Assembly (NCBI GenBank): GCA_947629755.1
Contig: CANREY010000008.1
Span: forward strand, 1 to 42,761
Reading direction: 5' to 3'
DNA length: 42,761 nucleotides
Origin: an uncultured Oscillospiraceae bacterium
Lineage (GTDB): Bacteria > Bacillota > Clostridia > Oscillospirales > Oscillospiraceae
Every line of letters begins with the position of its first letter. Position 1 is the stretch's first letter. The position numbers and the translations under genes are program-made. The notes beneath the pieces were generated by a model. That model worked only from the letters and a program-made list of their open reading frames with translations, searched no databases and was not told the DNA's origin. This document shows positions 37,064-42,761 of the stretch, piece after piece.

Positions 37064-37217
37064 ATAAAAAGTTGATGGCTTTCCTTTGATAATAGCCTGT
37101 GTTTTATGTCTGACTGGCTGCTCTATGAGATTTAACATTGGGGCGGCAAGCGAAATCAATATCAAGTCTGGTCTTACAGGTAACGAACTATTTTCGGAGA
37201 ATTTGCATTTATATTAA
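37064..37217 (+). pseudogene. Decayed lipoprotein N-terminus
   Basis: RBS AAGGA 37049-37053; AT-AAAAAG in place of ATGAAAAAG; after a single-base shift LIIACVLCLTGCSMRFNIGAASEINIKSGLTGNE... with a lipobox LTGC and early stop at 37215. Confidence 0.6.
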
Positions 37218-37250
37218 CTGACTTATATTTTTTGGATTGGAGGGAAAAAT

Positions 37251-37658
37251 ATGAAAAAGGTATTATCTTTTGTAATGGTGTTGGTTTGTATATTAACCTT
37301 AAATGCTTGTAATAATGAGGGAAATGAACAACAGGAACGAATTTCTGACAAACAACAAGAACCCTCTGATACGATGAAAAAAGATAGTTATACTGTTACT
37401 GCGAACGAAACCAAAGGTGCATACACCTACAAAGAAATGTGCGAATTACCCGCGGACGAGTTGCTTGATTTATTTATTCAAAATGGTTTAATTATAAGTG
37501 ACGAGTTAAAACAGTCGTTTACTGAAGAGGAGCTTCAATCCCTATTTAAGGATCACTTTGTCTTTTGGCATACGGGAGAATGCTTAATGGATTACACTAT
37601 GTATATTGATTTGGCAGAACAGACAAAAATAATATACGAATCAATTGTCCAGCAATAA
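37251..37658 (+). CDS. Small putative lipoprotein
   Basis: MKKVLSFVMVLVCILTLNAC lipobox; RBS ggaggg; AT-rich. Confidence 0.85.
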   Translation: MKKVLSFVMVLVCILTLNACNNEGNEQQERISDKQQEPSDTMKKDSYTVTANETKGAYTYKEMCELPADELLDLFIQNGLIISDELKQSFTEEELQSLFKDHFVFWHTGECLMDYTMYIDLAEQTKIIYESIVQQ

Positions 37659-37727
37659 TTTAATTATTCATTGGGAAAAAGCATTAAATATTAAGGACAC
37701 GCGACACGCGGGAAAGGAGGCGGGGCG

Positions 37728-38573
37728 ATGCTTACGCCGCTTAAGAGAGAGGAATTTGATAAGTACATAGACTTTATATACGCTCTCGCTCTGGACCCGG
37801 CAAGGTCGGGCTATCCCACCTACACGGACGGGGTCAAGACCAGGGCGGATTTTGTGGAGCGGTCCCTGCGGGCCTTTGAGCGGGAGAACGAGGACATTCT
37901 GCTCTATGAGCGGGAGGGCAGGGCCGCCGGGTGGATACACTATTATTACCTGCCTGAGGACAAATATCTTGACACCTGCTCCTTCTGTATCGCCGAGGGA
38001 ATGGGCGACGCCATCGGAGAATTTATCGACTTTGCCCGTGAGCGCTTCCGCGGGTACGAGCTCTATCTGGGCTTTCCCGGAGAGAATACTGAGGCGATAA
38101 AGGCGCTGGAGGCCGGGGGCTTTACCTGCATCGAGCGGGACTTCAACGACGTGTTCGACATGGACCGCTACGAGCCCCGGCAGCCGGACCCGGACGTGGT
38201 GCCGGTGACAAGGGAGAATTTTGACCTGTTCCGGACACTCCACGCCCAGGACGAGGGTATGTACTGGAACTCGGACCGCTTGCTTACGGACATGGACGAA
38301 TGGCGGTTGCTCATGTATATGCCCCACGGTGTGCCGGCGGGAGCATTGCAGGCCCGGAAGGACAGTGTGATGGGGGAGATATTCGCCCTGTTCTTCGCGA
38401 CCGCCTATGATGCCGGGGTGTACCGGGCGTTGGTGACGGCGGCCCTGAACGGGGCCAAAGCCGACGGGTCCGGAGCCATGACGTTTTTCAACGAAAGCGA
38501 GAGCCAAGCCGACGCTCTGGCCATGGGCTTCCGATGCGTGGGGGAATATGTTTGCCACCGCGTGTCATTGTGA
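37728..38573 (+). CDS. GNAT-family acetyltransferase-like protein
   Basis: AAAGGAGG RBS; tandem GNAT-like fold elements (AGWIHYYYLPEDKYLDTCSFCI, YELYLGFPGENTEAIKALEAGGF). Confidence 0.75.
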   Translation: MLTPLKREEFDKYIDFIYALALDPARSGYPTYTDGVKTRADFVERSLRAFERENEDILLYEREGRAAGWIHYYYLPEDKYLDTCSFCIAEGMGDAIGEFIDFARERFRGYELYLGFPGENTEAIKALEAGGFTCIERDFNDVFDMDRYEPRQPDPDVVPVTRENFDLFRTLHAQDEGMYWNSDRLLTDMDEWRLLMYMPHGVPAGALQARKDSVMGEIFALFFATAYDAGVYRALVTAALNGAKADGSGAMTFFNESESQADALAMGFRCVGEYVCHRVSL

Positions 38574-38640
38574 AAAGAGCGTGTGAACCTTTGCGCCCCC
38601 TCTCATCACGTCGACAAGCTTCGGACCAGCGAACCCCAAA

Positions 38641-38787
38641 TCAATAATTTTCGCGGCGGCATGTACGTCGCGAAAATTACCTTTTGTCACGCAAGTGTGC
38701 CGCTTGCGGCGCGCGCGGCGTGACGGCAGAAAAAAGTCGTGAATAGGCCCGCAGGCCTTTTCGTGACTTTTTTCTCACGTTCCCCTT
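38641..38787 (+). repeat. Three-hairpin intergenic element, copy 2
   Basis: Hairpin 1 38645-38679 (35 nt), hairpin 2 38686-38724 (39 nt), hairpin 3 38728-38775; linkers CCTTTT and GGCAG. Confidence 0.9.
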
Positions 38788-38820
38788 ATCGGAAAAAGCC
38801 CGCAGGGCTTTTTCCGATAA
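38786..38820. repeat. Perfect 16-bp-arm palindrome, 3-nt loop
   Basis: ttatcggaaaaagccc-gca-gggctttttccgataa. Confidence 0.95.
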
Positions 38821-39017
38821 CCTCAAGAGGAGGACACATTTTGTGCCCTCCTCTTATTTAAAGACGCTTTCAGGAGGTGCCCTGCCACCAGAGCAGGGAG
38901 CTCCTTTTTCACGGGACCTTTGACCTTTCATCTGCGGAGCTTTTTTGTTTATCGTCCTTGGATACCGGTCTGATTGAAGGCCGCGCTCGCGTCTGAGTGT
39001 ATTATGTGCGCCGGGGC

Positions 39018-39046
39018 TTGATTTATTGCAAAACATATGGTATAAT
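39018..39046 (+). promoter_or_regulatory. Promoter for GyrB/ParE-like gene
   Basis: TTGATT - 17 nt - TATAAT with extended -10 (TGGTATAAT). Confidence 0.85.
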
Positions 39047-39103
39047 TAACTGCTAAATCTGTAAAATTAACACAATATATAGGCGAAACACAGGTGAAAC
39101 GTG

Positions 39104-41089
39104 ATGAAAAAAGGTGTAAAACAGGAGTACGGCAACGAGAGCATAAGCCAGCTCAAGGGAGCTGACCGCGTCCGCAAGCGCCCCGGCGTCATTTTCGGCT
39201 CCGACGGGCTTGAGGGGTGCGAGCACTCGGTATTCGAGATACTGTCAAACTCCATCGACGAGGCCAGAGAGGGCCACGGCAGCCAGATAATATTAACAAG
39301 CTACTCCGACGGCTCTATCGAGGTGGAGGACTTCGGCCGTGGCTGCCCCGTGGACTGGAACAGCGTGGAGGAGAGGTATAACTGGGAGCTGGTGTTCTGC
39401 GAGCTCTACGCCGGGGGCAAATATAAAAACGACAACGGCGGAGACTACGAGTACTCCCTCGGCCTCAACGGCCTTGGCACCTGCGCCACACAGTACAGCT
39501 CGGAGTACATGGACGTCACCGTCTGGCGCGACGGGAAGAAATACTCCCTCCACTTTGAAAAGGGCGAGAACGTTGGGGGGCTCAAGTCCGAGCCCTACGG
39601 CGGACGGCGGACGGGCTCACTTATGAAGTGGCGGCCCGACCGGGAGGTCTTCACCGACACAAATATCCCCAGAGAATATTTTGAGGACGTGCTGAAAAAG
39701 CAGTCCGTGGTGAACCCCGGAGTGAAGTTCGTCTTCCGGGCCCAGACGGGGAACAGATTTGAGGAGCGGGAGTACCTCTACGAAAACGGTATCCTTGACT
39801 ACGTGGCGGAGCTTGCCGGGGAAAACCCGCTGACCGCGCCCTATTTCATCGAGGGGGAGCGCAAGGGCCGGGACCGGGAGGACAAGCCGGAGTACAAGGT
39901 GAAGCTCTCCGCGGCCTTCTGCTTTTCAAATCAGGTAAATATAATCGAGTACTACCACAACTCAAGCTGGCTTGAGCACGGCGGGGCCCCGGACAAGGCG
40001 GCGAAAAGCGCCTTTGTCTCGGCGGTGGACGCCTATCTCCGGCAGGGGAACAAGTACCAGAAAAATGAGACGAAGATAAGCTTTCAGGACGTGGCCGACT
40101 GCCTCATTCTGGTGACAAACTGCTTCTCCACACAGACCAGCTACGAAAACCAGACGAAAAAGGCCATAACGAATAAATTCATTCAGATGGCCATGACCGA
40201 GTTTCTCCGCTCACAGCTTGAGATATACTTCATTGAGCACAAGGCCGAGGCCGACCGGGTCTGCGACCAGATACTTGTCAACAAAAGAAGCCGCGAGCAG
40301 GCGGAGAAGGCCAGAGTTACCATAAAAAAGAAGCTCTCCGGCAGTATCGACATAGCGAACCGGGTGCAAAAATTCGTGGACTGCCGCTCAAGGGACGTGA
40401 CCCGCCGGGAGCTCTACATCGTGGAGGGCGACTCGGCTCTGGGAAGCGTGAAGCTTTCAAGGGACGCTGAGTTTCAGGGGGTCATGCCCGTCCGGGGCAA
40501 GATACTAAATTGCCTGAAGGCCGACTTTGCCCGCATCTTCAAAAGCGACATTATAACGGACCTTGTGAAGGTCTTGGGGTGCGGCGTCTCCGTGCCCGTC
40601 AAGATAAAAAGCGACCTTACGGCCTTTGACCTCGACTCCCTTCGCTGGAGCAAGGTCATAATCTGCACCGATGCCGACTATGACGGCTACCAGATAAGGA
40701 CGCTCATACTCACCATGATATACAGGCTCATGCCGAAGCTTATAGAGGAGGGGAGAGTCTTTATTGCCGAGTCGCCCCTTTATGAGATAAACTGCGGGGA
40801 GAAGACATGGTTTGCCTACACCGAGAAGGAGAAGGCGGATATACTGGCAAAGCTTGAGGGGAAGAAATACACCGTGGCCCGCAGTAAGGGCCTTGGCGAG
40901 AACGACCCGGAGATGATGTGGATGACCACCATGAACCCGGAGACGAGGCGGCTGGTGAAGGTCCTGCCCACAGACGCCGAGGAGACCGCCCGCGTGTTCG
41001 ACATGCTCCTTGGCGACAATATACAGGCCAGAAAGGACCACATCGCCACCGACGGCTATAAATATCTTGACCTTGCGGATATATCTTAA
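39104..41089 (+). CDS. Divergent type IIA topoisomerase subunit B (GyrB/ParE-like)
   Basis: RVRKRPGVIFGSDGLEGCEHSVFEILSNSIDEA, EDFGRGCPVD, LGLNGLGTC (GHKL ATPase); YIVEGDSALGSVK, VRGKILN, ICTDADYDGYQIRTLILT, KGLGENDPEMMW (Toprim). Confidence 0.94.
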   Translation: MKKGVKQEYGNESISQLKGADRVRKRPGVIFGSDGLEGCEHSVFEILSNSIDEAREGHGSQIILTSYSDGSIEVEDFGRGCPVDWNSVEERYNWELVFCELYAGGKYKNDNGGDYEYSLGLNGLGTCATQYSSEYMDVTVWRDGKKYSLHFEKGENVGGLKSEPYGGRRTGSLMKWRPDREVFTDTNIPREYFEDVLKKQSVVNPGVKFVFRAQTGNRFEEREYLYENGILDYVAELAGENPLTAPYFIEGERKGRDREDKPEYKVKLSAAFCFSNQVNIIEYYHNSSWLEHGGAPDKAAKSAFVSAVDAYLRQGNKYQKNETKISFQDVADCLILVTNCFSTQTSYENQTKKAITNKFIQMAMTEFLRSQLEIYFIEHKAEADRVCDQILVNKRSREQAEKARVTIKKKLSGSIDIANRVQKFVDCRSRDVTRRELYIVEGDSALGSVKLSRDAEFQGVMPVRGKILNCLKADFARIFKSDIITDLVKVLGCGVSVPVKIKSDLTAFDLDSLRWSKVIICTDADYDGYQIRTLILTMIYRLMPKLIEEGRVFIAESPLYEINCGEKTWFAYTEKEKADILAKLEGKKYTVARSKGLGENDPEMMWMTTMNPETRRLVKVLPTDAEETARVFDMLLGDNIQARKDHIATDGYKYLDLADIS

Positions 41090-41115
41090 GGTGGACTGTA
41101 CGGGAGGGAGCTTTT

Positions 41116-41784
41116 ATGAACATATTCGACATACTGGGCCCCGTGATGGTGGGGCCGTCCAGCTCCCACACGGCGGGGGCCGTGAGGATAGGGCAGATAA
41201 CGAGAAGGCTCCTTGGGGGCGAGCCTGAGCGGGCGGAGATACTGCTCTCCGGCTCCTTCGCCTCCACCGGGGAGGGCCACGGGACGCCGAGAGCCATCGT
41301 GGCGGGCCTTATGGGCATGGGCCCGGACGACGAGCGCATACCGAATAGCTTCGATATTGCGAGGGAGCACGGTATGGACTTCACCTTCGGGACAGTGAAC
41401 CTTCGGGACGCCCACCCTAACTCCGCCCTCATAACGGCGGCGCGGGGGACCGAGACCGTAAGGGTCGGCGCGTCCTCTCCCGGCGGGGGAAGGATACAGG
41501 TATTTGAGCTTGACGGCCTTCCGGTGAGCTTCACCGGCGAGGCCCCCACGCTCATCGTCAAAAGCGACGACAAGCCGGGGTACGTAAGCCGCGTCACCGG
41601 CGTTATCGCCGCCCAGGGGATAAATATGTCCAAGCTCCGGGTGGAGCGTGAGGAGCGGGGAGGCCGGGCCATAATGGTCATAGAGTGCGACCAGCGCATA
41701 CCCTACAAGGTGAAGGTGGCCATCACGGCCATCGAGGGAGTAAAGAAGGTCACCCGATTAAATCCGGGGGAGGAGTCAAAATGA
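41116..41784 (+). CDS. sdaAB: L-serine dehydratase, beta subunit
   Basis: NIFDILGPVMVGPSSSHTAGAVRIG; C-terminal ACT domain. Confidence 0.96.
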   Translation: MNIFDILGPVMVGPSSSHTAGAVRIGQITRRLLGGEPERAEILLSGSFASTGEGHGTPRAIVAGLMGMGPDDERIPNSFDIAREHGMDFTFGTVNLRDAHPNSALITAARGTETVRVGASSPGGGRIQVFELDGLPVSFTGEAPTLIVKSDDKPGYVSRVTGVIAAQGINMSKLRVEREERGGRAIMVIECDQRIPYKVKVAITAIEGVKKVTRLNPGEESK

Positions 41785-42656
41785 GCGACCTTTCATCAAT
41801 GTCGGAGCTTCTCAAATATGCCGGGGAGAGGGACCTGCCTCTCTGGCGGGCCGTCGAGGAGCTTAACTGCGCGTCCCAGAACATGACGGCCGAGAGCTCC
41901 CGCGAGAGCGTAAAAAATATGCTTGAGGTCATGCGCGCCTCGGATAGTGGCTACGACAGGCGCCAGCGCTCCTTGAGCGGCCTTTCCGGCGGCGACGGGG
42001 GACTTATGGAGGACTACGTGGCCTCCGGGAAAAATATCTCAGGTCCCCTTATGGGCGAGATAATCGCGGCGGCACTGAGAATGGGCGAGTGCAACGCCTG
42101 CATGAAGCGCATAGTGGCCGCCCCCACGGCCGGGGCCTGCGGTGTACTCCCGGCGGTGATACTGCCCTGCGGCAGGGCGCTGAACGCGTCAGACGATGTG
42201 ATGGTGGAGGCCCTCTACGTGGCCGCCGGGGTGGGGGAGATAATCGCCCAGCGGGCCAGCATCTCAGGCGCTGAGTGCGGCTGTCAGGCGGAGATCGGCA
42301 CGGCCTCGGCCATGGCCGCGGCGGCCCTTACCCATATGGCCGGCGGCACGAACGAGCAGATGGCCAACGCCGCCGCCCTCGCCATGAAGGCCCTTCTGGG
42401 CTTAGTGTGCGACCCGGTGGGGGGACTTGTGGAGGTGCCATGCGTCAAGCGCAACGTCATCGGCGCTGTGAACGCCGTCTCCTGCGCCGAGATGAGCCTT
42501 GCGGGAATAAAAAGCCGCGTGCCCCCCGACGAGGTATTCGACGCCATGCGCGACGTCGGCGAGCGTATGTCCACGTCCCTCAAAGAGACGGGCGAAGCCG
42601 GCCTCGCGGGGACGGAGACGGGGAGAATGAAATCTGTAAATCCCATGCGGGATTAA
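41781..42656 (+). CDS. sdaAA: L-serine dehydratase, alpha subunit (iron-sulfur)
   Basis: ATGA overlap; AAPTAGACGVLPAVIL, SGAECGCQAEIGTASAMAAAAL, CDPVGGLVEVPCVKRN. Confidence 0.97.
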   Translation: MSDLSSMSELLKYAGERDLPLWRAVEELNCASQNMTAESSRESVKNMLEVMRASDSGYDRRQRSLSGLSGGDGGLMEDYVASGKNISGPLMGEIIAAALRMGECNACMKRIVAAPTAGACGVLPAVILPCGRALNASDDVMVEALYVAAGVGEIIAQRASISGAECGCQAEIGTASAMAAAALTHMAGGTNEQMANAAALAMKALLGLVCDPVGGLVEVPCVKRNVIGAVNAVSCAEMSLAGIKSRVPPDEVFDAMRDVGERMSTSLKETGEAGLAGTETGRMKSVNPMRD

Positions 42657-42691
42657 GCGTTATGTAAACCAACGAGAAGGACAGGATACCC

Positions 42692-42761
42692 ATGCCTAAG
42701 AAAAAACCTGACGAGAACGTTAAAAAAGTAAATAACCCCAACGTGATGGGGCTCCGCGCGC
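42692..42761 (+). CDS. N-terminus of next gene (truncated by window end)
   Basis: gagaagg upstream; MPKKKPDENVKKVNNPNVMGLRA, open to the end. Confidence 0.6.
   Translation, partial: MPKKKPDENVKKVNNPNVMGLRA

Noticed and set aside
37668-38558. 296-aa minus-strand ORF opposite the GNAT gene
   Set aside because: The + strand ORF has a good RBS and GNAT-like motifs; the minus ORF looks like a shadow.
40761-41699. 312-aa minus-strand ORF spanning topoisomerase/sdaAB
   Set aside because: Overlaps two confident genes antisense; Ser/Pro/Arg-rich shadow composition.

Overview
42.8 kb of a high-GC, spore-forming Firmicutes (Clostridia / Oscillospiraceae-like) chromosome; assignment is from gene content only. 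Left part: sugar ABC-transporter ATPases (two UgpC/MsmX-like copies) around two small membrane proteins and a GH28 pectinase, then a housekeeping run (rpe-recR; HAD hydrolase, TrmH-family methylase, dprA-topA-trmFO, plsX-rnc-radical SAM). Middle: a minus-strand CAZyme operon (GH2, GH127, GH105, an uncharacterised protein, GH2, GH35) behind one good sigma-A-like promoter, apparently for intracellular rhamnogalacturonan/arabinogalactan oligosaccharides. Right part: spoVAD-spoVAE, an Ogg-type glycosylase, guaB (strikingly like the Tritrichomonas foetus enzyme), a sirtuin, an amidase, a LysM-GH18 spore-type hydrolase, two related membrane proteins, a C39-like peptidase, a decayed lipoprotein remnant plus an intact lipoprotein, a GNAT protein, a divergent GyrB/ParE-like subunit and sdaAB-sdaAA. 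The most interesting unexplained signal is a pair of ~150-bp intergenic elements (5991-6139 minus, 38641-38787 plus) with the same three-hairpin architecture, identical short linkers, identical lengths for hairpins 1 and 2, and compensatory base changes in a stem. This is evidence for a conserved structured repeat or RNA family. A second hairpin pair with compensatory changes lies at 15857-15940. No tRNA, rRNA, CRISPR array, transposase or phage gene was recognised.
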